A DNA stretch of 64,000 bases from Mesorhizobium sp. PAMC28654 (GTDB lineage: Bacteria; Pseudomonadota; Alphaproteobacteria; Rhizobiales; Rhizobiaceae), in assembly GCF_020616515.1 (NCBI RefSeq), contig NZ_CP085135.1, forward strand, positions 4,340,001 to 4,404,000, read 5' to 3'. The stretch's first letter is position 1. Each line of letters begins with the position of its first letter. The notes below the pieces were generated by a model. It worked only from the letters and a program-made list of their open reading frames with translations. It did not search any database and was not told where the DNA came from. This document shows, piece by piece, positions 41,019 to 52,637 of this stretch. The translations under genes and the position numbers were made by a program.

Positions 41019-44000
41019 TCATCGTGCGGTCAGATCGCTCATCAGCCCCGACGCCACCGACAGCCGCGACACGGTGATTTCGCCGCCCTCGGTCAGCGCC
41101 TGCAGCCGCTCGCGGATGCGTGCCACCCGCTCGCCGCCTGCTTCCAGCCACGCTGTCACTGGGTCCGCCGCACTTGCATGGCCGGTCAGTGCGGCCACGG
41201 CGATGCCGCGCCGGGCAGCGCCGATCGTGTCGGTGGCGCGAGACAGCGCGAGCTGGTCGTAATAATCCGACGGCGTGATCGAGCGCGCCGCGTCCTCGAC
41301 ACGAGGGATGCGGAAGGCGTCGCTGACCGCGAAGAACGCCCTGGCCGCAGCGACGATGTCGGCACCGGCCGTGCGTGCCGTCAGCGCGATGTCGGGAATA
41401 AGTTCCGCCACCTCGCTCAGCGCCAGTTGCTCGGCCAGTCTGTCGGGAGCACCGCTCTTGAACAGCCCGTGCCGCTTCTCCTCGATCCGCTCGCGCGAGA
41501 AGACCGGCAGCAGCGAAACGAGCTTGGGCTCCAGCGCCTTGCGCGCATCCTGCAACTCGGCGATCCGCTGGGCCAATGGTGCGGTGCCGGCGTCGTTCTT
41601 CAGGTACCAGCCACTGGTCACATAGATCAGCCGGCTGACCGCCTGATAGAGGTCGAGCTGCACCTGCCCGTCGATATGATTGTCGAGCGCGTCGATCTCG
41701 CGATAGAGCGCCGGCAACGCAAAACCGTCGCGCACCACGGCGAAGGTGCGCACCACGTCGGCGGCGGTGCGGCTGGTCGCTTCCTGAAGCCTGTTGACGA
41801 AGGACGGGCCGCCGCGATTGACCAAATCGTTGGCGACGACGCGGGCGATGATCTCGCGGCGCAGCCGGTGGCCGTGGATCTCGGCGGCGTATTTCTTCGC
41901 CATGCGGTCGGGGAAATAGCCCATCAGGTCGCGGTCGAAATGCGATTCGTCCGGTGCGTCGCTGGCGACGATGTCGGAGAACAGCACGATCTTTGCATAG
42001 GCGAGCAACACACCGAGTTCGGCCCGGGTCAGCGGTTCGCCGCGCGCTTCGCGCTCGGCAAGGGCAGCCGGCGACGGTAGCGTTTCCACAGTGCGGTCGA
42101 GCAGGCCGCGCGCCTCCAGCGCCGTCATGAACCGGCTCTGGTGCGCAATGTCGGCAAGTCCACGCTTGCGGGCGATGGAGAGTGCCAGGGTCTGCTCGTA
42201 ATTGTTGGACAGCACCAGTCCGCCGACCTCCTCGGTCATCTCGGCCAGCAGCTTGTTGCGCGCCGGCCTGGTCAGCGATCCCTTGCGCATGGCGGACGCC
42301 AGCGCGATCTTGATGTTGACCTCGACGTCGGAACAATTGACGCCGCCCGAATTGTCTATGGCATCGGAATTGCAGCGGCCGCCATTCAATCCGAACTCGA
42401 TGCGGGCCCGCTGCGTGACGCCCAGATTGGCGCCCTCTCCGATCACCTTGGCGCGTACGTCGAGCGCGGTGATGCGGATGGCATCGTTGGCGCGGTCGCC
42501 GACCTCGGCGTTGGTTTCGGTTGATGCCCTGAGATAGGTGCCGATGCCGCCGAACCAAAGAAGGTCGACCGACGCCTTGAGGATGGCGGTCATGATCTCC
42601 ACCGGCGTGGCGGTCGTCTTGCTCAAACCGATCGCCGCCGCCGCCGCCGCCGGAAGGGTGATCGACTTCTGATTGCGCGAGACGATGATGCCGCCGTCCG
42701 ACAGTTTGGTCTTGTCATAGTCCTGCCAGCTCGAACGCGGCAGGGCGAACATGCGCTCGCGCTCGGCCATCGACGCCGCCATGTCCGGATCGGGATCGAT
42801 GAAGATGTCGCGATGATCGAAAGCGGCGATCAGCCGGGTCTTCGGCGACAACAGCATGCCGTTGCCGAACACGTCGCCCGACATGTCGCCGACACCGACT
42901 ACGGTGAAGGGCGAAGTCTGGATATCCCGGTTCATCTCGCGGAAGTGCCGCTTGACCGCTTCCCACGCACCCTTGGCGGTGATGCCCATCTTCTTGTGGT
43001 CGTAGCCGGCCGAGCCGCCGCTGGCAAAGGCATCGTCGAGCCAGAAGCCATGCTTCTCGGAAATGGCGTTGGCGGTGTCGGAGAAGGTCGCCGTGCCCTT
43101 GTCGGCGGCAACGACGAAATAGGGATCGTCCTGGTCGCGTCTGATAACGCCGGCAGGCGGGATGACACCGTCGAGGCCGATATTGTCGGTGATCGACAGA
43201 AGGCTGGAGACAAAGTTCTTGTAGGCCGATGTGCCGGCCTCGAAGATGGCATCGCGACCAGCGCTCATCGGCAGCTTCTTTGGATAGAACCCCCCCTTTG
43301 CGCCGACCGGCACGATGACGGCGTTCTTGACCTGCTGCGCCTTGACGAGGCCCAGCACCTCGGTGCGGTAGTCCTGTGCACGATCCGACCAGCGCAGGCC
43401 GCCACGCGCGACCGGGCCGAAGCGCAGATGCAGGCCCTCGACCTCGGAACCATAGACAAAGATCTCCCGCCACGGCCGCGGCGCCGGCAATCCCTCGACC
43501 GCGTGCGACTCCAGCTTGATCGCCAGCGACTGGCCCTTTTTCTTTGTATCGGCAACGAAATGGTTGGTGCGCAGCGAGGCTTCGATCAGGTTGAGGTAGC
43601 GGCGGATGATGGTGTCGTCGTCGATGTTCGGCACATCTTCAAGCGCATCCTTGATCTTGGCCTTGAGATGCTTTGCCGCCACCACGCCTTCGCCCTCCGC
43701 GGTCGGGCCGAGCCGGGCAATGAACAGCGCATGCAGGCCGCGCGCGATGTCGGGGTAGCGGTTGAGCGCCGCTGCGATGAAATCCTGGCTCTGCGGGATG
43801 CCGACCTGCTGCAAATAGCGGCCATAGGCGCGCAGGATGGTGATCTCGCTCGACCACAGGCCGGCGGTCTGGGCAAGGCCGCTATAGCCGTCATTGTCGA
43901 CGTCGCCGCGCCACACCGACAGGAAAGCGTCCTCGAACAGCGCGCCGCCATCGGCAAGGTCGATCGGCTTGGCGTAGCGGTTCTCCAGCTCCATGTCATG

Positions 44001-45833
44001 GATGAAGACCATGCCGGATTGGTCGTCGCCGACCTCGAACGTGCGCTCGCTGATGACGCGGAAGCCAATGTTTTCCAGCACCGGCACGCGCCGCGACAGC
44101 GCCACCGGTGCGCCATGATGATAAATCTTCAGCGCCGCCTGCTGCGGCTTCTGGTGGGCGTGGCGATAATAGTCGATGGCGATCGGATTGGCCGCGTTGA
44201 TCCTGGCGATACGCCCGGCATCGACCAGCGCCACGGTCGGCGAGAAACTGTCGCGGTAGCTCTCCGAAAAGCGTGAGGCGATCGCTGTAAGCGCGGCATC
44301 GGCGCCGCTTTCGGCGGCGGTTTCGCGCAGCGCATCGTCCCAGGTCCGCACGATGTCGCGGATCGCCGCCTCGATCGCCGCTTGCTCGACCTTCGGCGTC
44401 TTGCCGCCGGACCGACCGATGATGAAATGGACGCGCGCCAGCCCGCCTTCGGGAAATGCCGGATAGTAGGCCGACAGCCGGCCTTCGAAAACGGTCTTGA
44501 GGTAGGTGCCGACCTTCTCGCGCACGACGCTGTCGTAGCGATCGCGCGGCACGAAGACGAGGATCGAGACGAAACGGTCGAACTGGTCGGCGCGCACCAG
44601 CGCGCGCACGCGCGGCCGTTCGACCAACCCCAGAATGGCTTCGGCGTGCTTCCTGAGAATGGGCACCGGTACCTGGAACAGTTCGTCGCGCGGATAGCTT
44701 TCCAGCACGTTGATCAGTGCCTTGCCGGAGTGATCGCCGGGATTGAAGCCGGATTTGGCGATGACGGTTTCCGCCTTCGAGCGCAGATAGGGGATCTTCA
44801 TCACCGAGCGCGTGTAGGCGGTCGACGTGAACAGGCCGACCATGCGCAGCTCGCCCGAAAGCACGCCCTTGGCGGTGTATGTCTTGACGCCGATGTAGTC
44901 GAGATAGATGCGGCGATGCACCGCCGACTTGGCATTGGCCTTGGTGACGATCAGCGGCTCCGGCCCGTGCAGGAAGGCGCGGATTTCCGGCGTCGTCGTC
45001 ACCGCTTCGGTGCCGCGTCTCAGCACCAGCACATCGGGATCGGTCAGGATGCCGAGGCCGGCCTTGTCGGCGCGTTCCAGCGTGCCGCTTTTCTCACCGC
45101 CTGTGTATTTGAACTCACGCATGCCGAGGAAGGTGAAATTGTCATCGCGCAGCCATTCGAGGAAGGCGATCGCCTCGGTGACGTGGGCCTTGTCGAGCGG
45201 AACGGGCGCATAGCGGAATTCCGAGATCGCCTGGTCAAGACGGGCCAGCATCGGTTTCCAGTCGGTGACGGCGGCACGCACCTGCGACAGGATCTTCTTC
45301 AGCCGCGCGGTCAACGCCTCGGCCTGCTCGGCGGAGAGACGACCGATGTGGACGTGGACGACGCTCAGCCGATCGTGGTTGTGATCGCCCTTGGCGAAGC
45401 CGCCATCGCCGAGTATCTCGTCGACGCCAGCCTTGCCGTGCTTCACGACGACGACCGGATGGGTGACCAGCAGCGGCTCGCCGGCGCTCTCGGTGATTTC
45501 ACCGAGGATGGAATCGAAAAGGAACGGCATGTTGTCGTTGACGACGGTGATGATGGTCATCGGCCGGCCCTGCCGGACGACACCCGAATCGACATCTATG
45601 GCGACGACGCAATCACCCTTCTTGTGCCGGGCGACGGCGCGGCCGGCGAGGTCGGCGGCGCGCTCGAGGTCGGCGACATCATAGGCGGCGACATCTTCCG
45701 CCGGGGCTCGGGCAAGCAGGTAATCCGCGAGCCTGCCGGGCTTTTCGCTCGCCTTCGCAGCAGCCCCGTTTGTCCCGCTTCCCTTTGTGACGCTCGTCTT
45801 TTTTGGGCCACTTGCGGATTTCAGGCTTGCCAT
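41019..45833 (-). CDS. gdhB: NAD-specific glutamate dehydrogenase, large (180-kDa) type
   Basis: Giant NAD-dependent glutamate dehydrogenase (EC 1.4.1.2) that deaminates glutamate to 2-oxoglutarate. The 1604-residue product has the usual length for this class: a long N-terminal regulatory region with ACT-like segments, then a catalytic core of about 500 residues with RGGLRWSDRAQDYRTEVLG, VPVGAKGGFYPKK, GVGDMSGDVFGNG and VIGEGANLGVTQRARIE, and a C-terminal helical region. It begins with a Lys/Ser/Ala-rich tail. It stands as a single large gene, divergent from an AhpD-like gene. Confidence 0.96.
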   Translation of the reverse strand: MASLKSASGPKKTSVTKGSGTNGAAAKASEKPGRLADYLLARAPAEDVAAYDVADLERAADLAGRAVARHKKGDCVVAIDVDSGVVRQGRPMTIITVVNDNMPFLFDSILGEITESAGEPLLVTHPVVVVKHGKAGVDEILGDGGFAKGDHNHDRLSVVHVHIGRLSAEQAEALTARLKKILSQVRAAVTDWKPMLARLDQAISEFRYAPVPLDKAHVTEAIAFLEWLRDDNFTFLGMREFKYTGGEKSGTLERADKAGLGILTDPDVLVLRRGTEAVTTTPEIRAFLHGPEPLIVTKANAKSAVHRRIYLDYIGVKTYTAKGVLSGELRMVGLFTSTAYTRSVMKIPYLRSKAETVIAKSGFNPGDHSGKALINVLESYPRDELFQVPVPILRKHAEAILGLVERPRVRALVRADQFDRFVSILVFVPRDRYDSVVREKVGTYLKTVFEGRLSAYYPAFPEGGLARVHFIIGRSGGKTPKVEQAAIEAAIRDIVRTWDDALRETAAESGADAALTAIASRFSESYRDSFSPTVALVDAGRIARINAANPIAIDYYRHAHQKPQQAALKIYHHGAPVALSRRVPVLENIGFRVISERTFEVGDDQSGMVFIHDMELENRYAKPIDLADGGALFEDAFLSVWRGDVDNDGYSGLAQTAGLWSSEITILRAYGRYLQQVGIPQSQDFIAAALNRYPDIARGLHALFIARLGPTAEGEGVVAAKHLKAKIKDALEDVPNIDDDTIIRRYLNLIEASLRTNHFVADTKKKGQSLAIKLESHAVEGLPAPRPWREIFVYGSEVEGLHLRFGPVARGGLRWSDRAQDYRTEVLGLVKAQQVKNAVIVPVGAKGGFYPKKLPMSAGRDAIFEAGTSAYKNFVSSLLSITDNIGLDGVIPPAGVIRRDQDDPYFVVAADKGTATFSDTANAISEKHGFWLDDAFASGGSAGYDHKKMGITAKGAWEAVKRHFREMNRDIQTSPFTVVGVGDMSGDVFGNGMLLSPKTRLIAAFDHRDIFIDPDPDMAASMAERERMFALPRSSWQDYDKTKLSDGGIIVSRNQKSITLPAAAAAAIGLSKTTATPVEIMTAILKASVDLLWFGGIGTYLRASTETNAEVGDRANDAIRITALDVRAKVIGEGANLGVTQRARIEFGLNGGRCNSDAIDNSGGVNCSDVEVNIKIALASAMRKGSLTRPARNKLLAEMTEEVGGLVLSNNYEQTLALSIARKRGLADIAHQSRFMTALEARGLLDRTVETLPSPAALAEREARGEPLTRAELGVLLAYAKIVLFSDIVASDAPDESHFDRDLMGYFPDRMAKKYAAEIHGHRLRREIIARVVANDLVNRGGPSFVNRLQEATSRTAADVVRTFAVVRDGFALPALYREIDALDNHIDGQVQLDLYQAVSRLIYVTSGWYLKNDAGTAPLAQRIAELQDARKALEPKLVSLLPVFSRERIEEKRHGLFKSGAPDRLAEQLALSEVAELIPDIALTARTAGADIVAAARAFFAVSDAFRIPRVEDAARSITPSDYYDQLALSRATDTIGAARRGIAVAALTGHASAADPVTAWLEAGGERVARIRERLQALTEGGEITVSRLSVASGLMSDLTAR

Positions 45834-45970
45834 GATGCCAATTTCCTCCCGTCACATGCTTTTACGACTATCGTAGCAGATGACCGGTATTTGGCGACAA
45901 AGGTTTGACGGCTTGCCAACAAATATCGAAATCCATCGGAAAATAGCCAGCGAATGAGGAAAAATGCTCC

Positions 45971-46534
45971 ATGACCGGCAAAATCACCGCACTTGACCTC
46001 GGCACCGCCGAGCTCAGCGAAGCGACAAAAACCTATTTCGCCAAATGCGAGGAGAAGCTCGGTCTCGTTCCCAACGTGCTCAAGGCCTATGCCTTCGACG
46101 AGAAGAAACTGCGTGCCTTCACCGACACCTACAACGACCTGATGCTGGGCGAATCCGGCCTGTCCAAGCTGGAGCGCGAGATGATCGCGGTCGCCGTCTC
46201 CTCGATCAACCATTGCTATTATTGCCTGACCGCGCATGGCGCGGCGGTGCGTCAGCTTTCGGGCGACCCGGCACTCGGCGAGATGATGGTGATGAATTTC
46301 CGTGCCGCCGATCTCTCGCCGAAGCAGACCGCGATGCTCGAATTCGCGGTCAAGCTGACTGAGGAGCCGGCTAAGATCGTCGAGGCCGACCGGGCCGCGC
46401 TGCGCGAAGCCGGTTTCTCCGACCGCGACATCTGGGACATCGCCTCGACCGCCGCCTTCTTCAACATGTCGAACCGAGTGGCGGCGGCCATCGACATGCG
46501 GCCGAACGACGAATATCTCGCCATGGCGCGGTAG
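45971..46534 (+). CDS. Peroxidase-related enzyme, carboxymuconolactone decarboxylase/AhpD family
   Basis: Alkylhydroperoxidase-like protein of 187 residues. The redox motif is HCYYCLTAHG with Cys82, Cys85 and His89, and Glu residues in LSKLEREMIAVAVS precede it, matching AhpD-type proton relay. The family is annotated as uncharacterised peroxidase-related enzyme (YciW-like). The ATG at 45971 is 137 bases from the divergent glutamate dehydrogenase start. Confidence 0.9.
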   Translation: MTGKITALDLGTAELSEATKTYFAKCEEKLGLVPNVLKAYAFDEKKLRAFTDTYNDLMLGESGLSKLEREMIAVAVSSINHCYYCLTAHGAAVRQLSGDPALGEMMVMNFRAADLSPKQTAMLEFAVKLTEEPAKIVEADRAALREAGFSDRDIWDIASTAAFFNMSNRVAAAIDMRPNDEYLAMAR

Positions 46535-46562
46535 TTCTTCTCGGAAACCGGGGCGAGGGGAA

Positions 46563-47174
46563 TCAGCGCGTCGCGATCGCCGCCGCTGCTCCGGCCATCG
46601 TCGTGGCGCTGACGCGGTTGGCGATCTTCATTGCCCGCTTGCTCTTCAGCAGTTTTCGCGCCTGCGAGGCGGCAAGCACCCAGGCGAGATCGATGGCGAT
46701 GAGGACAACGGCCATGGTCAGCGTCAGCTCGACCCAGCCGACCACCGTCACCGAAGCCAGGTCGATGATGGTCGGCAGCAGCGCCAGGTAGAACATCATG
46801 ATCTTGGGGTTGCCGAGCGTCACAGCCATGCCGGCGAAGAACAGTTTCACGGCTGAATCTTCACGCGGCATATCGCCTTCCCCGGCTTCGACAGGCGCCG
46901 TCCACATCTTCCAGGCCAGGTAGGCGAGATAGGCGACGCCAACCCATTTCACGACAACAAAGGCAAAGTGGAAGGTCTGCGCCACGACAGCCAGGCCGAA
47001 CACCGCCAGCGACAACCAGATGCCCTCGCCGATCCACATGGCGAGCAGGAACGGGAAGACGTCGCGAAACCCCTTGGAGATGACACGCGCGACAAGTGCG
47101 GCAATCGACGGGCCGGGCGAGCCGGCGGCAACGAACAGCGCGGCGGCGAAGATCAGGAGAGAGGTGAGCTGCAT
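46563..47174 (-). CDS. LysE/RhtB family amino-acid exporter
   Basis: Six-helix inner-membrane exporter of 203 residues from the ATG at 47174. The N-terminal AAGSPGPSIAALVARVISKG is the LysE/RhtB signature, and the central VTLGNPKIMMFYLALLPT segment is also conserved. Members export lysine, homoserine, threonine, leucine or related compounds; the substrate cannot be inferred. Confidence 0.9.
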   Translation of the reverse strand: MQLTSLLIFAAALFVAAGSPGPSIAALVARVISKGFRDVFPFLLAMWIGEGIWLSLAVFGLAVVAQTFHFAFVVVKWVGVAYLAYLAWKMWTAPVEAGEGDMPREDSAVKLFFAGMAVTLGNPKIMMFYLALLPTIIDLASVTVVGWVELTLTMAVVLIAIDLAWVLAASQARKLLKSKRAMKIANRVSATTMAGAAAAIATR

Positions 47175-47567
47175 GGCGAGGATCTCTGTTTGAAAACCTT
47201 CGATATCAGACATTAGCGCAAGTGATTGAGCGACGGTAGCGCTGACAAGAAAGACGCTTGCCGGCCGAACGCCTCGCGGCTAGAAGTGCCGCCGCGAAAC
47301 AATTTCGAGCGTCACTTTGCCCCAGTAACCGCCGGTCTCGTCAACTCCCCTGATACACCACAAGACGTCGCATTGGCGGCGTCTGCTTTATTTCATGTGT
47401 TCCTCAGGCGGCGGTTCGAGACCGGTTTGGCACTGCTGAACCGCTGTCGCGCTTTCCGCCGTGACGCCTGATTTCCGACTGCCACAGCCTCTTCGCCACG
47501 CCGTGCCCGCATGGGCATCTCGACATCGCCGGCCTGATGAACTTCCCGACGGGAAGGACTTTTCGGC
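47175..47567. other. Intergenic region before the DUF1062 gene
   Basis: About 393 bases. An 81-codon open frame (47226-47471) has no ribosome site, no recognisable similarity and unremarkable composition, so I do not call it. GGCGGCGTC/GACGCC-type short repeats are present, but no clear RNA gene or terminator. Confidence 0.4.
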
Positions 47568-48195
47568 ATGTGTGGACACCTGCGTATCCGCTGGACGATC
47601 ACCCCCAAGATCGCGCCTCAACCGCTCATCAACTGCAATCGCTGTGGCGGCCTGAAAGCCTATCGCAGCAGCGGCAAATTTCGCGTCAACGCCAACGGCA
47701 AACGCATTGACGTGTGGCTGATCTATCGCTGCATCGGTTGCGACAATTCCTGGAATTTCGGCATTTTCGAGCGCTGCAACCGCCGCGACATCGATGCAGC
47801 GCGACTGGCGGCGCTCGAAAGCAATGATCCGGCGCTCGCGCGTCGTCACGCCTTCGATGTGGACGCGCTGCGAAGCCAGGTGCGGCGCGTCGAGGAGTTT
47901 CCGGATGTAGCCGTGCGCAAGGACGTGCTCGGCGGCAGCCAGGAAAACGCTACCGCATTGGAATTGCGCCTGGAAATGGAGGGGCCGACATCCCTTAGGG
48001 TTGACCGGTTGCTGGCCAACGAGTTCGGCGATCTCGCGATCGAGACTTCAGGCGCTGGAGGAGAAGCAACTGCTCGTCACTCACCCGGATGGGGTCAAAG
48101 CCCTGCGCAAGCCGACCCGCCAGGGAGCCATGATCCTTGTCAACTTGGCAGGCGAGCCCGATCGCAAGGACATTATCTCGGCTGCTGCTGGATGA
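47568..48195 (+). pseudogene. DUF1062 family protein, interrupted by a frameshift
   Basis: From the ATG at 47568 (GGGAAGGA site) the product reads LRIRWTITPKIAPQPLINCN with CNRCGG and CIGCDNSW cysteine pairs, then IDAARLAALESNDPALARR, a DUF1062 pattern with a probable zinc ribbon. The frame is good to GAG TTC GGC at 48021-48029; an extra G (48030) shifts it, and the continuation ISRSRLQALEEKQLL is found in the next frame to TGA at 48195. The C-terminal part resembles an S4-type RNA-binding element (RVDRLLANEFG-ISRSRLQALE). Either a one-base insertion in the sequence or a genuine lesion. Function unknown. Confidence 0.8.
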
Positions 48196-48200
48196 ACGAA

Positions 48201-48236
48201 AAGAGGGGCGCGGCACACCTATGCTTCGCCCCTCTT
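48201..48236 (-). terminator. Terminator of typA
   Basis: AAGAGGGGCG and CGCCCCTCTT form a 10-bp stem with a 16-base loop; on the minus strand it ends in TTTTCGTT, 22 bases after the typA stop. Confidence 0.7.
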
Positions 48237-48257
48237 GGCTGTTGGAAAATCGAAAGC

Positions 48258-50087
<1,830 letters not shown>

Positions 50088-50284
50088 GTTCTGGTCTCGG
50101 GAGCGTTGCAGGCAGCAGGCCAAAGGCGCTGCCTTCTTTCGGTTGCGCGGCTCATACAGGGTTTTTCGCATTTGCGAAAGAGGAAGCGCGACACCAAATA
50201 CTCATCAAATCTTAAGCATCATAGTGTGAGATGATTTTGTTAACCAAGGTGGGAACCTTAAGGGGCCCGGGCAGTTCGAACCTC

Positions 50285-50566
50285 ATGACCGACAAACTCA
50301 CCCGTTTCTGGCCACTCATCGCGTCGGCGGCATTTGCCGTCCTGCTGGCGGTCAACGCCGCGCAGTCCGCCGCGACGCGCAATGACGCGCGCACGGTTCT
50401 GCCGCCAGACACGATTTCCGCGCAGCAGGTCTATACCAATGCGCCAGACGGCGTCGACCCGATCGTGACCGGCCCCGTCAGCACCGCCTTCAAGCAAAGG
50501 CAGGCCGCAGCCAACTGCGAAACCGCTGTATGGCCGAACATCCCGATGGTTTGCTACCCGAACTGA
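50285..50566 (+). CDS. Small secreted hypothetical protein
   Basis: Ninety-three residues from the ATG at 50285. The start MTDKLTRFWPLIASAAFAVL followed by LAVNAAQSAA looks like a cleavable signal peptide; the mature part is polar with two Cys (NCETAVWPNIPMVCYP) that could form a disulfide near the C terminus. Family not recognised. It is divergent from typA across a short AT-rich stretch. Confidence 0.6.
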   Translation: MTDKLTRFWPLIASAAFAVLLAVNAAQSAATRNDARTVLPPDTISAQQVYTNAPDGVDPIVTGPVSTAFKQRQAAANCETAVWPNIPMVCYPN

Positions 50567-50618
50567 TTTCTGATCCCTATCGCCGCAATGCCGCGACGAG
50601 ACCGACCGACCCCTCGCC

Positions 50619-51902
50619 TCAGGCTGCCTGCGGTTCAGGATCGAAGGCCGGGCGGCTGGTGTTGATCAGCAGCGAAATGCAGGCGGCGGCTATTGCCGTC
50701 ATGCCGGCAATGAGGAAGGCAAGCTGGTAATTGCCCTGCAGTTCGCGCATCGTGCCACCGAAGGCGGCCGCGGAAGCCGCACCGATCTGATGGCCGGCCA
50801 CGATCCAGCCGAACACGATAGGACCGCTGCGGTCGCCGAATGCCTCGTTGGCGAGCCTGAGCGTCGGCGGCACGGTGGCGATCCAGTCAAGCCCATAGAG
50901 CACGGCGAAGATGATCAGGCTGACCGCCGAGAAACCGGAATAGGGCAGGTAGATCAGCGACAGGCCCCGCACCGCATAGTAGAATCCGAGCAGCTTGCGC
51001 GGATCGAACCGATCGGTGAGCCAGCCCGACAGCGTCGTGCCGATCAGGTCGAAAATGCCCATCATCGACAGCAGGCCGGCGGCTTGCACCTCGCCGATGC
51101 CCATGTCGCCGCAGAAGGCGATCAGGTGCGTGCCAACCAGACCGTTGGTGGTGAAGCCGCAGACGAAGAAGGTGGCGAACAGGTACCAGAACACCCGTGT
51201 GCCGGCTGCCCGGCGCAGCGTCGAGAGCGTGTGCGCGAGGAAATTGCCTTGCGATGCCGGCGGCGTCGGCGGCACGTCGTCGAGTTCGGCGCCAAAGCGC
51301 ACCATGCCGATGGCGGCGGGCCGTTCCGGCACCAGCAGCCAGACCAGCGGTATGAGACAGGCGGTCGCGACTGCCACGGCGACGGCAACCGGCTTCCATC
51401 CGCCCGACTGCGCCAGTGCCGCGAGCAGCGGCAGGAACACCAGGAGACCGGTGGCGCTGGAGGCTGACATCAGCCCCATGACCAGGCCGCGATTGGTCTT
51501 GAACCAGCGATTGACGATGGTGGCGCCAAGCACACTGGCGACCGCCCCGGAACCGATACCCGAGAAGACGCCCCAGGTGATGAACAGATGCCAGGGCTTG
51601 GTCATCAGCAGGCTGAGCGCCGTCGAGGCCGACATGACAACCAGCGATGCAAGCAGCGTGCGACGCAGGCCGATGCGTTCCATCAGGGCCGCGGCGAATG
51701 GTCCCGTCAGGCCATAGAGCAGGATGCCGATGCCAGCGGCAAGGGAGACGACATCACGGCGCCAGCCAAAACTGTTCTCCAGCGGCAGCATCATGACGGC
51801 GGGCGCCGACCGAAGCCCTGCCGCGATGAGCAGGCAAAGGAATATGACGGCGACCACAACGAAGGCGTAGCGCTGGCCAAAGGGGCGGGACTGAGCTATC
51901 AT
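50619..51902 (-). CDS. MFS transporter
   Basis: Twelve-helix major facilitator of 427 residues. The first loop has the pattern PFAAALMERIGLRRT, and a second such block (GWLTDRFDPRKLLG) follows in the C-terminal half; the central loop is about 40 residues (PERPAAIGMVRFGAEL). The NGLVGTHLIAFCGDMG segment and overall look resemble monocarboxylate/oxalate-type MFS proteins. It is divergent from a TetR regulator with palindromic operators between, so its expression is probably repressed by that protein. Confidence 0.88.
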   Translation of the reverse strand: MIAQSRPFGQRYAFVVVAVIFLCLLIAAGLRSAPAVMMLPLENSFGWRRDVVSLAAGIGILLYGLTGPFAAALMERIGLRRTLLASLVVMSASTALSLLMTKPWHLFITWGVFSGIGSGAVASVLGATIVNRWFKTNRGLVMGLMSASSATGLLVFLPLLAALAQSGGWKPVAVAVAVATACLIPLVWLLVPERPAAIGMVRFGAELDDVPPTPPASQGNFLAHTLSTLRRAAGTRVFWYLFATFFVCGFTTNGLVGTHLIAFCGDMGIGEVQAAGLLSMMGIFDLIGTTLSGWLTDRFDPRKLLGFYYAVRGLSLIYLPYSGFSAVSLIIFAVLYGLDWIATVPPTLRLANEAFGDRSGPIVFGWIVAGHQIGAASAAAFGGTMRELQGNYQLAFLIAGMTAIAAACISLLINTSRPAFDPEPQAA

Positions 51903-51904
51903 GT

Positions 51905-51953
51905 TACTGACCGGTACGTTGCAGTTGACTTTACGTATACGTACCGATCGGTA
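51905..51953. promoter_or_regulatory. TetR operator region
   Basis: Between the divergent MFS and tetR-type genes lie a near-palindrome TACTGACCGGTA (51905-51916), a perfect palindrome TACGTATACGTA (51932-51943) and a perfect palindrome TACCGATCGGTA (51942-51953). The first and last also form the arms of a larger inverted repeat (15 of 17 positions). The first site overlaps the MFS leader, so binding would block it. Confidence 0.6.
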
Positions 51954-51975
51954 ACACTGTCAAGCGAGTCCCCGG

Positions 51976-52593
51976 ATGACATCGGACAAAAATATTGAAC
52001 CATCCATCAAGGATGATCACGGATCGGCCCCGCTGAAGGCTGGCGAAAAGATCCTCGACGTGGCGCGTGACCTGTTCTACCGGGAGGGCATCAGGGCGAT
52101 CGGCGTCGACGAGATCGTGAGGCGCGCCGGCGTCACCAAGCCCAGCCTCTATCGCAGCTTCCCGTCGAAGGACGAATTGGCCGCCTCCTATCTCAGGCGG
52201 TACGATCTCGAATTCTGGGACCGTTTCGACGAGGCGGTGGACGCCCATCCGGGTAACCCCCGCGCGCAGATCATCGCTTTCCTGACCCGCGTCGGCAAGC
52301 GTACGCAGATGCCGCAATATCGCGGCTGCGGCATGACCAACGCGGCGGTCGAATATCCAGAACATGGCCATCCGGCCCGCGTCGTCAGCGAGGCCAACAA
52401 GCAGGAACTGCGGCGCCGCCTGCGCGCCATGGCGACGGCGATGGGCGCCGGCGACCCCGACACGCTGGGGGACGGTCTGCTGCTGTTGATCGAGGGCGCC
52501 TATATCAGCGGCCAGTTGTTTGGCCTCGGCGGCCCTGCGCAATCGGTTGCCCGCAACGCCGACCTGCTGATCGAAGCGAGCTTGAAGAAATAG
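51976..52593 (+). CDS. TetR/AcrR family transcriptional regulator
   Basis: The 205-residue repressor has the N-terminal helix-turn-helix at about residues 22-68 (ILDVARDLFYREGIRAIGVD, RRAGVTKPSLYRSFPSKDEL) and a helical ligand-binding domain. It is divergent from an MFS transporter gene; the palindromes between them are likely operators. The ligand is unknown, though the transporter substrate is a fair guess. Confidence 0.93.
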   Translation: MTSDKNIEPSIKDDHGSAPLKAGEKILDVARDLFYREGIRAIGVDEIVRRAGVTKPSLYRSFPSKDELAASYLRRYDLEFWDRFDEAVDAHPGNPRAQIIAFLTRVGKRTQMPQYRGCGMTNAAVEYPEHGHPARVVSEANKQELRRRLRAMATAMGAGDPDTLGDGLLLLIEGAYISGQLFGLGGPAQSVARNADLLIEASLKK

Positions 52594-52637
52594 CGTTTGG
52601 CGATACGCTGCGGCGGCTCGAAACGGAGTTGTCCGCC

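Noticed and set aside
47226..47471. An 81-codon open frame between the LysE gene and DUF1062
   Set aside because: It has a non-ATG start, no ribosome site and no recognised motif; it looks like chance.
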